The position numbers were made by a program, and so were the translations under genes. A model generated the notes under the pieces. It saw only the letters and a list, made by a program, of their open reading frames with translations, made no database searches and had not been told where the DNA came from. Below are positions 1 to 6,951 of a stretch of DNA of 11,364 bases, piece by piece. Position 1 is the first letter of the stretch, and every line of letters begins with the position of its first letter. This DNA is from a bacterium. Lineage in GTDB: Bacteria > JAGOBX01. The DNA is taken from NCBI GenBank assembly GCA_029551925.1, contig JAKPEO010000013.1, forward strand, positions 1 to 11,364, given 5' to 3'.

Positions 1-1
1 A

Positions 2-289
2 GCGTATTATTCGAGCGTGATATACACGATATTAGCGCTTGTGGGAATAAACGCTGAATTCGAGCAGATGAATAATCTCGGTCGTCTTGATTGCGCAATA
101 AAAATCAGCGATAAAGTTTATATTTTTGAATTCAAACTTAATCAGCCGGCAGAAGAAGCGTTAAAACAAATAAAAGAAAAGAAATACGCTGACAAATACG
201 AAAAAAGTTTGAAAAAATATCTCATCGGCGTAGAATTATGCGATAATTTGCGGAATATCAAAAATTATGTGTTTGAAAAAATAGAGTGA
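2..289 (+). CDS. C-terminal end of AAA-ATPase-like / PD-(D/E)XK nuclease family protein (5' truncated by window)
   Basis: The reading frame is already open at base 2, so the gene starts outside the window. A GTG at 17 is in frame but is internal, because the residues before it (AYYSS) also fit the family. The visible 95 residues match the C-terminal nuclease-like domain that follows an AAA-ATPase-like domain in the DUF1703 type of protein. GRLD is followed by a beta strand ending IFEFKL; counted from the GTG, the candidate PD-(D/E)XK residues are D25, E38 and K40. After that comes the family's EEALKQI...KKYADKY stretch. These proteins are often present in many copies per genome, and their function is poorly known. 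The gene ends in TGA. It has the same orientation and family as the partial gene at the right edge. No link to the sugar operon is evident. Confidence 0.85.
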   Translation, partial: AYYSSVIYTILALVGINAEFEQMNNLGRLDCAIKISDKVYIFEFKLNQPAEEALKQIKEKKYADKYEKSLKKYLIGVELCDNLRNIKNYVFEKIE

Positions 290-505
290 GATTATTAAAG
301 ATATAATGATTGAAAAAATAGACAAAAAAATAAAAATATCAAATTAAATAAACGAATAGAATACATTAATTTAAGTTAATATGGAAAATATCGCGGAACC
401 AATAGACAATATTCAAAAGACAGTCGGTATATATACGCTGGTTAAATTAAGTATCCAGATTTAGTATGGTAGCGATTATATTGTGTATTTATCATAGACA
501 AAAAT
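290..505 (+). other. Non-coding gap with a decayed coding remnant
   Basis: No intact gene is visible. From ATG 381 a frame reads 27 residues (MENIAEPIDNIQKTVGIYTL...) to a TAG at 462-464, then continues as YGSDYIVYLS to a second TAG at 495-497. The text looks protein-like on both sides of the first stop, which suggests a degraded gene, but I do not recognise the family. A TATAAT at 302-307 lacks a well-placed -35 box. The methyltransferase gene begins directly after this stretch without a clear Shine-Dalgarno sequence. Confidence 0.35.
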
Positions 506-1039
506 ATGTTTTATTTTATAAGAAAAAAAATATATCAACATTTTAGGCATAAATTTCGAAAAAAATATTTGAAATTATTAGAGAAATGCCAGAGCGCTAA
601 AAAAACAGGAATTAATTTAGGCAATAGTGAAGGCAAATTTTATAATTTATATAATGTTGATTGCTTTTATGGCAATCAAGTTGATATTGTAGCTGATCTT
701 AATAAAATTTTTCCTTTTAAAGATAATAGTATTGATATTTTATATTGCTCACATTTACTTGAACATTTGCCTGATAAAATAAAATCAATGAATGAAATCG
801 GGAGAATACTAAAATCTAATGGCTATGCTATTATATTGTTGCCGCATATTGATAGTCATTATGCTTTTGCAGACCCGACACATAAAAGTTTTTGGTGTAT
901 AGAAACATTTGCATATTTTGATATTAATAATGATTTATTCAACCGTTTCCATAAAATTTATGGTATAATTACAGGTTTTAAAATTATTGATTCTTTTAAA
1001 GATGAAATTACAATACATATTATATTACAAAAAAAATAA
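506..1039 (+). CDS. Short class I SAM-dependent methyltransferase-like protein
   Basis: The 177-residue product resembles the small methyltransferase type 11 proteins common in surface-polysaccharide loci. A basic N-terminus (1-35) precedes motif I-like INLGNSEG at 36-43. NVD at 50-52 gives the likely acidic ribose-binding residue D52. DNSID at 73-77 and CSHLLEHLPD at 81-90 match the usual post-motif segment, and PHIDSHYAFADPTHKSFW follows in the C-terminal half. In active relatives motif I normally reads LNLGCG; here the Cys-Gly is replaced by Asn-Ser, so SAM binding may be altered. ATG 506 has no convincing ribosome binding site; the frame is closed upstream by a TAG at 470-472. The GT2 gene follows after 11 bases, so the two were probably co-transcribed. 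The likely role was methylating a glycan or sugar intermediate, but the substrate is unknown. Decayed neighbours raise the possibility that it is no longer functional. Confidence 0.7.
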   Translation: MFYFIRKKIYQHFRHKFRKKYLKLLEKCQSAKKTGINLGNSEGKFYNLYNVDCFYGNQVDIVADLNKIFPFKDNSIDILYCSHLLEHLPDKIKSMNEIGRILKSNGYAIILLPHIDSHYAFADPTHKSFWCIETFAYFDINNDLFNRFHKIYGIITGFKIIDSFKDEITIHIILQKK

Positions 1040-1050
1040 GGTTGATATAA

Positions 1051-1875
1051 ATGCCTAAATGTTCTGTTATAACAGCGATTTATAATTCGTCAAAATTTCT
1101 TGATAAATGTTTATTAGCGCTTTCTTGCCAAACCGAAAAAGATTTTGAATTAATAATTTCTGACGACGGTTCTGATGAGGATATTTCGGATTTATTAGAA
1201 AAATATAATAAATTTTTTAAATATCAAATTAAATATGTAAAACAACAGCGTAATGGTATTCGCAAAACTTTAGCATTAAATAAAGGTGTATTACAAGCAA
1301 CTTCTGATTATTTACTTTTTATAGACCCTGATTGTTTAGCAGAACCTACTTGGGTAGAAACGCATTTATTAGAGCGTGAAAAAAATAGATATTTAATTGG
1401 TAGACGCGTTTCATTTCGTGAAAAATATATGAAATATATAAATGATGATTTTATTAAGTCAGCGAAATTTTGCAAATTGAATTTTTTTAATATTTGGCAA
1501 GCAAGTATTGGCAATATAAAACATTTCGAAAAGATGCTTAAATTTAATAATAAATTGATTAGATATATTATTCATTTTAAAAAATCAACTTATATTGTTG
1601 GTTGTAATTTTTCATGCTGGCGCGCTGATTTTGAAAAGATTAATGGTTATAATAATGAAATGGCTGGATTAGGCGGCGAAGATGTTGAACTGCATATCCG
1701 TTTTCAAAAAAATTGATATCGTGAAAAATCTATAAAATATAAAACAACAGTTTATCATTTATATCATCCTGATAGAAAGAATGACGATTTAAAAGAAAAA
1801 ATCCTGCAAATAGCATATAATCCGAATTATTTGCGAGCAGAAAGCGGTTTAGAAGAAGCAAAATATATTGAATAA
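1051..1875 (+). pseudogene. Family 2 glycosyltransferase interrupted by an in-frame TGA
   Basis: A GT-A fold glycosyltransferase begins at ATG 1051, preceded by AAGG. It shows the family 2 opening SVITAIYNSSKFLDKCL (residues 5-21), DDGSD at 38-42, the DXD-type metal motif in FIDPDC (about 90-95), and a late GLGGEDVELHIRF segment, the acceptor/catalytic ED motif seen in galactosyltransferase-like GT2 enzymes. Codon 222 is TGA (1714-1716). The same frame continues with clear protein text (YREKSIKYKTTVYHLYHPDR...) for 52 more codons to TAA at 1873-1875, giving 275 codons in all. Relatives usually have NG at this point, so a single GGA to TGA change would explain the stop. No frameshift is needed. 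A shortened 221-residue protein would still hold the catalytic core but lose the C-terminal helices. It probably once extended an O-antigen or capsule repeat; the acceptor and donor are unknown. Confidence 0.8.
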
Positions 1876-1882
1876 CAAAAGT

Positions 1883-1975
1883 ATGAATATATCGATTATT
1901 TTACCAAATTATAATGGCGTTAATTTATTAAAAGATAATTTGCCATCGTTAATCGAAACTTTAGGTTTATCTTAA
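1883..1975 (+). pseudogene. N-terminal stub of a second family 2 glycosyltransferase
   Basis: Seven bases after the previous frame ends, ATG 1883 opens a frame of only 30 codons. It reads MNISIILPNYNGVNLLKDNL, then PSLIETLGLS, then TAA. The (V/I)SIIxPNYNG start with an LxxxLPSL helix is the classic first beta-alpha unit of GT2 enzymes. Everything downstream (DxS, DXD and acceptor motifs) is missing, so this is a truncated gene and not a small protein. The next bases do not restore the GT2 frame in any phase. It indicates that a run of at least two glycosyltransferases once stood here. Confidence 0.75.
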
Positions 1976-2136
1976 AAAATTAAATGAAAAATATTTAATT
2001 ATTTGTATTTTAATTTTAGTTTAATTAGGTGAAGAGGATAAACTGAAATTAAATAACTATATTGATAGAAATAATTTACTATTTTTGGATTATGGACTAT
2101 GATATGTTTTTGAATTTTGAATATTTAAAATTTATT
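1976..2136 (+). other. Degraded coding remnant between convergent genes
   Basis: This stretch separates the dead plus-strand glycosyltransferases from the end of the minus-strand operon. One plus-strand frame starting near 1971 reads LKKLNEKYLIICILILV, a TAA, then LGEEDKLKLNNYIDRNNLLF to a TGA at 2100-2102. This is protein-like on both sides of the stop. It loosely recalls the KxLIIVGxGEExxxLKxYI pattern of GT4-type glycosyltransferases, but this is too weak to call. I found no GC-rich hairpin with a T-tract that would serve as a terminator for either direction. Confidence 0.3.
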
Positions 2137-2859
2137 TTAGAAAAAGTAATTTAAAAATTTTTTTGTATTATTGATTTTTTTATAATCTTCTGGAATACCA
2201 ATATCAATAAAATAACCGTTAAAGATTTTGCCGTATAATTTTTCTTTTTTTATTAATTCAGGAAAAATTTCGATTTCAAGGGAACTTTTTTTTAGAGGAA
2301 TATAATCAAATATTTTTTTATGAAAAAGATAAATGCCGCCATTAGCTAATTGTTCAGTTTGTTCACTAATTCTTTTTTTCTTCTCAACAAATTCGATAAT
2401 TTTATTATCTTTTGAAATTCTAATATTTCCATATCTAACAGAATTTTTACTCTTAAACATACTTATAACACCAAAAGCATTTTTGTTTTTTTGCATTTTA
2501 ATAAGTTCGTTAAAATCAATATTAAAAAAAGAATCACCGTTCATTAGAATAAAATATTCATTATTATCATTTAATAAATTTTGTGCTTGTTTTAATGCGC
2601 CTCCTGTCTCTAATAATTCTTTTTCTTCAGAATAAGATATATTTACTCCAAATAATTTTCCATCTTTAAAATATTGTTTTATATATTCGGCTTTATAGCC
2701 GATGAGAATTATTATTTCTTTAATTTTCCATTTTTTTAACTGTAATAAAAGATATTCTAAAAATGGTTTTCCTTGAACATCAGCCATTGGTTTTGGAATA
2801 TCGTTAACTACACTTTTTAATCTTGAACCTAGACCACCAGCTAAAATTACTGCTTTCAT
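2137..2859 (-). CDS. hddC: D-glycero-alpha-D-manno-heptose-1-phosphate guanylyltransferase-like nucleotidyltransferase (HddC type)
   Basis: A 240-residue sugar-1-phosphate nucleotidyltransferase of full length for the small, single-domain type. LAGGLGSRL at 6-14 is the nucleotide-binding signature and IPKPMADVQGKPFLEYLL at 21-38 supplies the PKP lysine. ETGGALK at 84-90 and MNGDSFFNID at 106-115, with metal-binding D109, complete the core. The DIPKPMA...GKPFLE form is typical of HddC, which transfers GMP from GTP to D-glycero-alpha-D-manno-heptose 1-phosphate. The presence of an HddA-type kinase two genes upstream supports that reading over a glucose- or mannose-1-phosphate enzyme. It is the last gene of the operon, 3 bases after the DegT-like gene, and has no recognisable Shine-Dalgarno sequence, so translational coupling is likely. 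GCG/CGC codons look rarer here than in the transketolase genes. Confidence 0.82.
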   Translation of the reverse strand: MKAVILAGGLGSRLKSVVNDIPKPMADVQGKPFLEYLLLQLKKWKIKEIIILIGYKAEYIKQYFKDGKLFGVNISYSEEKELLETGGALKQAQNLLNDNNEYFILMNGDSFFNIDFNELIKMQKNKNAFGVISMFKSKNSVRYGNIRISKDNKIIEFVEKKKRISEQTEQLANGGIYLFHKKIFDYIPLKKSSLEIEIFPELIKKEKLYGKIFNGYFIDIGIPEDYKKINNTKKFLNYFF

Positions 2860-2862
2860 AAT

Positions 2863-4068
2863 TTATTTATTTTTTTGTATAAAATCATTAATAATATTTA
2901 AAACATAATCACATTCTGTTTTACTTAAATCCTGATGAACACCGATATGTAAACCATTATGCCCCATATATTCAGCGTTTGGAAATTCGCCATACTTATA
3001 ACCTAAAAATTTAAAACCAGGACACTGAGTGGGCATTGATAAAAACAAACTGCGCGTTTCAATACCATTTTTTTCTAAATAATCTTTTAATTGATTGCGC
3101 GTGAATTTGGCTGTATCATTAAGAATAATAGGAAGTGCATGTGGACCAATTTCTTCATAATCTTCTTTTGTAATAGTTGCCAAATACGGCTGAAATTGTT
3201 TGAAATTTTCTATTAAATAATATAAATTTTTTCTGCGTTTATCAAGAATTTGATGATAGTTTTCAAGAGCCCCCAATCCTATCGCTGCTTCTAATTCATT
3301 CATTTTAGAAGAGAAACCGATTCGTTCAAAAATAAAACGAATATCCATATTATCTGGATTAGCAAATCTTTTATTGCAATACCCACCGCTTATATTAAGT
3401 AAACACTTCTTGCATTTGCAGGCTCTTCCATGACTGCGGAGTGATAATAATATCTCTGAAAATTCTGGGGTATTAGTAGTGATTATTCCACCTTCGCCAG
3501 TTGTTATTATATGCGCTATGTATAATGAAAACGCGCCAATATCCGCTAAATTTCCCGCTGGTTTGTTTTTATAAATTGTTCCGTGTGCCTCTGCGGCGTC
3601 TTCTATAACATACAAATTGTAAGATTTTGCAATAGCATTGATTATATCCATATTTGCTGGTTTACCCATTAAATGCACTGGCATTATTGCCCGTGTTTTT
3701 TTAGTAATTTTTTCTTCGATTTTTTGCGGGTTTATATTTAATGTTTCTTTTTCAATATCAACAAAAACCGGTGTGAAACCAGCATGTAAAACAGCATTAC
3801 CCGTTGCTACAAATGACAGCGCAGGCACAATAATTTCATCGCCGCGCACTGCTCCAAAATCGTATAATACTGCCATTGCTAAAATATCAGCGTCTGTTCC
3901 ACTGCTAACTGCTACTGCTTCTTTTACACCGATAATCGCAGCAAATTTTTCTTCAAATTCTCGAACATATTTACCATTTGAGATGCGATTATTATTAATT
4001 GCATCATTAATTAATTTTTTTGCCGTATCGGTTATTGTGATAGTTCCAAATGGAATTCTCATTTTCAT
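2863..4068 (-). CDS. DegT/DnrJ/EryC1/StrS-fold sugar enzyme with His replacing the PLP lysine (3-dehydratase-like, RfbH/ColD type)
   Basis: The 401-residue protein has the fold-type I layout of sugar aminotransferases: SSGTDADILA at 55-64, PALSFVATGNAV at 82-93, VIEDAAEAHG at 154-163 and TTGEGG at 189-194. The residue that normally forms the PLP Schiff base sits five after S181, and here it is H186 (codon 3511-3513, CAT). ColD and the CDP-sugar 3-dehydratase E1/RfbH carry the same Lys to His change and remove the C3 hydroxyl of 4-keto sugars by PLP/PMP chemistry. An insertion at 217-231 holds C217, C219, C222 and C231 just before NKRF, resembling the [2Fe-2S] region of E1/RfbH. The upstream cluster cysteine of E1 appears to be Ala159. 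The ATG overlaps the hddA stop as TAATG. An AAGGA lies 10 bases before it, and a second ATG is at codon 3. It is predicted to act on a GDP-4-keto sugar; plain transaminase activity is unlikely. Confidence 0.82.
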   Translation of the reverse strand: MKMRIPFGTITITDTAKKLINDAINNNRISNGKYVREFEEKFAAIIGVKEAVAVSSGTDADILAMAVLYDFGAVRGDEIIVPALSFVATGNAVLHAGFTPVFVDIEKETLNINPQKIEEKITKKTRAIMPVHLMGKPANMDIINAIAKSYNLYVIEDAAEAHGTIYKNKPAGNLADIGAFSLYIAHIITTGEGGIITTNTPEFSEILLSLRSHGRACKCKKCLLNISGGYCNKRFANPDNMDIRFIFERIGFSSKMNELEAAIGLGALENYHQILDKRRKNLYYLIENFKQFQPYLATITKEDYEEIGPHALPIILNDTAKFTRNQLKDYLEKNGIETRSLFLSMPTQCPGFKFLGYKYGEFPNAEYMGHNGLHIGVHQDLSKTECDYVLNIINDFIQKNK

Positions 4069-5063
4069 TATTCTTCATTCCTTGAATAATAAATTATTTG
4101 GCTGCCCATTGTTTCAAATTCAAAAGGGACATACAATAGATTTTTAAATACTTTTAATAATTTTTTTTTATTTTCTTCTGGGACAAAAAACAATATAAAT
4201 CCCCCGCCACCTGCCCCTAAGATTTTACCACCTAATGCGCCATTTTTAATTGCTGTTTCGTAAATCTCATTAATATAATTAGTTATCACTCTATCTGATA
4301 AACTTTTTTTTATTTTCCAACTCTCATTAAGTAATTTTCCAAAATCATGTAATTGAGAAATATCATTATTTAATATTTTAATTGCATCGTCAACTAAATC
4401 TGTTAGTATTTTATATTCCTCTTCTTTTTTTTTAACACTTTCCATTTTATCTTTTTCAATCTCATCAGCATATCTTGTCCACCCGGTAAAAAAAAGCATT
4501 AGATGATTTTGTAAATTTTTGATTTTGGCAGTTGATATTGTAATCGGACAAACATCTATTAAATGCTCGCCTGCAAAAGTTATTTTATTAAAACCACCAA
4601 ATGCCGCAGCTACTTGGTCCTGCGATCCGACACTTTCTTTTATCATTTCTTGCTCAACATATATAGCGTCAAGCGCAAGTTGTTTTTTACTTATTATTTT
4701 TCCTAATAAACCATAAAGTGCTTTTAGTAAACCGACAGTGAAAGCTGAACTTGAACCGAGTCCTGTGCGTGCTGGCAGATCGCCGTCATGATGGATTTCC
4801 AATCCGCGATTAACATTCATAAATCTAAAACATTCGCGAACTGCTGGATGTTTGATTTCTGAAATTTCTTTGATTAATTCAATTTTAGAATAAACGATGC
4901 GATGTTTATATTCAAAAAAAGGCGGCAAATGACGAGCGCTTATATAACAATATTTATTTATAGTTGTTGATAATACTGCGCCGCTGTGCTCTTTATACCA
5001 GCAAGGGAAATCAGACCCCCCACCGAAAAAAGATATCCTAAATGGCGTTTTTGTTATTATCAT
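4068..5063 (-). CDS. hddA: D-glycero-alpha-D-manno-heptose-7-phosphate kinase-like GHMP kinase (HddA type)
   Basis: This 331-residue GHMP-family kinase has the three expected motifs. SFFGGGSDFPCWY at 11-23 is the sugar-binding N-terminal motif of the HddA type. PARTGLGSSSAFTVGLLKAL at 97-116 is the ATP-binding loop, and a glycine-rich GGKILGAGGGGFILFF segment lies near residue 285. The 'PCWYKEHSGAVLSTTI' start and 'LFFTGWTRYADEI' middle fit heptose 7-phosphate kinases, which phosphorylate the anomeric carbon to give the 1,7-bisphosphate on the route to GDP-heptose. A related sugar kinase such as a fucokinase-like enzyme cannot be fully excluded, but the HddC-type partner argues for heptose. 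AAGGTGA overlaps the upstream gene's TGA stop and sits a few bases before ATG. The stop shares one base with the next start. The pathway enzymes GmhA and GmhB are not in the window. Confidence 0.85.
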   Translation of the reverse strand: MIITKTPFRISFFGGGSDFPCWYKEHSGAVLSTTINKYCYISARHLPPFFEYKHRIVYSKIELIKEISEIKHPAVRECFRFMNVNRGLEIHHDGDLPARTGLGSSSAFTVGLLKALYGLLGKIISKKQLALDAIYVEQEMIKESVGSQDQVAAAFGGFNKITFAGEHLIDVCPITISTAKIKNLQNHLMLFFTGWTRYADEIEKDKMESVKKKEEEYKILTDLVDDAIKILNNDISQLHDFGKLLNESWKIKKSLSDRVITNYINEIYETAIKNGALGGKILGAGGGGFILFFVPEENKKKLLKVFKNLLYVPFEFETMGSQIIYYSRNEE

Positions 5064-5067
5064 TTTT

Positions 5068-5991
5068 TCACCTTAATATATATTTTTTTGAAATATAATA
5101 ATTATATGTCTTTTTAATTCCTGTTTCAAGATTAATTTTTGGTCGCCAGCCAAGTTGATTAATTGTTTTGGTATCCAAAACTTTAACCGGCATACCATCA
5201 GGTTTGGTTTTATCAAAAATTAGATTGCCTTTAAAATTTACTATTTTCTTTACTGTTTCAGCAATTTGCTTTATTGAATAACCATTACCCGAACCTATAT
5301 TAATCTCTAAAACATTTATTTTATTTTGTAATAATTTAGCAATTAAAAAGACAACAGCGTTTGCAAAATCTTCGGCAAAAATAAAATCGCGTAGCGGCTT
5401 ACCGGTGCCCCAGACAACAACCTCTTTTGTATTTTTTATTTTAGCGTTATGAAAGCGCGCCAGCAACGCTGCAATTACATGCGCTGATTCTAAATCAAAA
5501 TCGTCGTTTATGCCATATAGATTTGCCGGTATTAAAGTAATATATTTTTTTTTGTATTGTGTTGAGATAGCTTTACACATCTGCCAGCCGCAGATTTTGG
5601 CAGTAGCATACGCTGTATTTGTATCTTCGAGCGGACCAGTTAATAAATCCGTTTCTAAAAGTCTATGTTCATAATTTTTAGGATACATACACGAACTGCC
5701 AATAAAAAACAAATTATTAATATTATTTTCAAATGTAGCAGTAATAACATTAGTCTGCGCAATATTATTTTTCAAAATTAAATCAGCCGGTTTTTCAATA
5801 TTAAATTTTATCCCGCCGCTGAACGGTGATTGTAAAATTACTAAATCAGGTTTTGTTTTTTTAATATATTTTCTTGTTTTCAATAAATTTAAATAATCAA
5901 TATCATCAATTATCAACTCAAATTTTTTTGATAATATTTTTATTAAATTTACACTTACAAATGATTTTGGATAGGTAATTAATATTTTCAT
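5068..5991 (-). CDS. GDP-L-fucose synthase-family SDR (epimerase/reductase) with a divergent cofactor-binding N-terminus
   Basis: The 307-residue protein follows the GDP-4-keto-6-deoxymannose epimerase/reductase (Fcl/WcaG) pattern: GSSCMYPK at 98-105, LLTGPLEDTNTAYATAK at 116-132, PANLYG at 155-160, SAHVIAALLARFH at 169-181 and VVVWGTGKPLRDF later. S99, C101, Y128, K132 and H171 sit at a constant offset of 8 from the catalytic Ser107, Cys109, Tyr136, Lys140 and His179 of E. coli Fcl (numbers from memory). The N-terminal GxxGxxG loop, however, is replaced by TYPKSFVSVN (6-15), with no glycine left, and the usual AAxVGG segment reads SPFSGG. Either NADP(H) binding is altered or the protein works only as an epimerase or partner subunit. 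AGG lies 9 bases before ATG, and the gene follows the transketolase C subunit by 8 bases between its stop and this start. Its substrate is probably a GDP-4-keto heptose or hexose (inference). Confidence 0.8.
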   Translation of the reverse strand: MKILITYPKSFVSVNLIKILSKKFELIIDDIDYLNLLKTRKYIKKTKPDLVILQSPFSGGIKFNIEKPADLILKNNIAQTNVITATFENNINNLFFIGSSCMYPKNYEHRLLETDLLTGPLEDTNTAYATAKICGWQMCKAISTQYKKKYITLIPANLYGINDDFDLESAHVIAALLARFHNAKIKNTKEVVVWGTGKPLRDFIFAEDFANAVVFLIAKLLQNKINVLEINIGSGNGYSIKQIAETVKKIVNFKGNLIFDKTKPDGMPVKVLDTKTINQLGWRPKINLETGIKKTYNYYISKKYILR

Positions 5992-5999
5992 AATTTTAC

Positions 6000-6950
6000 C
6001 TAATTTTCTTTAATAATTTCTTTTATATTTTCAATTGCTAATCCTTGTAAAGAATGCAGATATTCGCGCGTTCCATTTTCAAAAACAAATTTATCTTTAA
6101 ATCCGAGCCGTATTAACTTTGCCGATAAATTATAATCAGCGATAATATTTGCAATAAGAGAATCAAGTCCGCCGCGATTAATAAACGCTTCTTCAAGAGT
6201 AATAATCGTATCATATTTTTTCAATATTTCAGCAAGCGCTGTTTTGTTATAATTAGTTAATAAAAACATATCAATCACGCCGCAATCTATATTCTCTTTT
6301 TTCAAATCAGCGCTAACAGTTAACGCTTTATGCGTCATATAACCAGTAGCAACTATACATTTTTTTTTAGCGTCGCGTAATTCTACAAATCCGTCATCAA
6401 AATTTATATTATCTTCTACGCTGTAAATACTCGGCAAAATTTTGCTGTCAAATCTAATATATTTCGGTATTTTTTTTTGTAAAGAATAGTTGAAAAATTT
6501 TTTTGTCAAAACAACATCGCTCGGCGAAAATAAAGTTATATGCGGTAATAATCTGATTGCTGTAATATCTTCAAGACAATGATGCGTAGGGCCTGAAAGC
6601 ACATAACTTATGCCAGCGCCCACGCCTACTAAATTTATATTCAGCGGTTTTAATTGAGTCATTAACGCAATATTAGTGCGTATCATTTCATAAGCGCGCA
6701 TTGATAAAAATGCGGCAATAGCGTATATGTAAACATCAAACCCTTCGAGCGCGAAACCAGTCGCTATATTAACAAGATTCTGTTCGGCAATACCGACATT
6801 CATAAAATTATCCGGAAAATCTTTACGAATCTTATCGAGTATCGGCGCGCCGAAGTCTGCGGATAATAAAATAATTTTATCATTTCGCTGCATTTCATTA
6901 TAAATTTCAGTTAATAATGCATCGCGCATCGCGCTTGATTGTTCAAACAT
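6000..6950 (-). CDS. Transketolase, C-terminal (pyrimidine-binding/transketolase C) subunit
   Basis: This 316-residue protein corresponds to the second half of a transketolase. The opening QSSAMRDALLTEIYNEM is typical of the split subunit. NVGIAEQNLVNIATGFALEG at 51-70 contains E56, the conserved glutamate that activates the thiamine diphosphate aminopyrimidine. SGPTHHCLEDI at 119-129 is the THH/ED signature, and the C-terminal domain includes TLEEAFINRGGLDS. Together with the gene just upstream it should form an alpha2beta2-like TPP enzyme that transfers a two-carbon ketol unit. One base separates the two genes, and a GGAG lies 10 bases before this ATG inside the preceding coding end. Within a sugar operon it may make sedoheptulose-7-phosphate for heptose synthesis or add a C2 branch to a keto sugar; the sequence does not decide. 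A pure 1-deoxyxylulose-5-phosphate synthase role is unlikely, since that enzyme is a single long chain. Confidence 0.9.
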   Translation of the reverse strand: MFEQSSAMRDALLTEIYNEMQRNDKIILLSADFGAPILDKIRKDFPDNFMNVGIAEQNLVNIATGFALEGFDVYIYAIAAFLSMRAYEMIRTNIALMTQLKPLNINLVGVGAGISYVLSGPTHHCLEDITAIRLLPHITLFSPSDVVLTKKFFNYSLQKKIPKYIRFDSKILPSIYSVEDNINFDDGFVELRDAKKKCIVATGYMTHKALTVSADLKKENIDCGVIDMFLLTNYNKTALAEILKKYDTIITLEEAFINRGGLDSLIANIIADYNLSAKLIRLGFKDKFVFENGTREYLHSLQGLAIENIKEIIKEN

Positions 6951-6951
6951 T

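Noticed and set aside
1714-1716. TGA read as glycine (the Gracilibacteria/SR1 type of code), since glycine is expected at this codon.
   Set aside because: TGA cleanly ends the intact GDP-fucose-synthase-like gene (5068-5070), the radical SAM gene (7760-7762) and the left AAA gene (287-289). No other internal TGA occurs in an otherwise intact gene, and glycine is routinely encoded by GGN.
1976-2136. Bidirectional terminator between the convergent gene sets.
   Set aside because: Only AT-only imperfect palindromes are present; no stable stem followed by a T-tract was found.
2863-4068. Ordinary PLP sugar aminotransferase.
   Set aside because: The Schiff-base lysine is His (H186), as in ColD/RfbH-type 3-dehydratases, and the cysteine insertion also argues against a plain transaminase.
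3638-4147. Long plus-strand open frame of 169 codons opposite the DegT-like gene and the end of hddA.
   Set aside because: It is antisense to two well-supported genes, has no family-like motifs and no ribosome binding site. The same applies to smaller opposite-strand frames at 1308-1514, 2333-2635, 4519-4716, 7605-7865 and 8151-8339.
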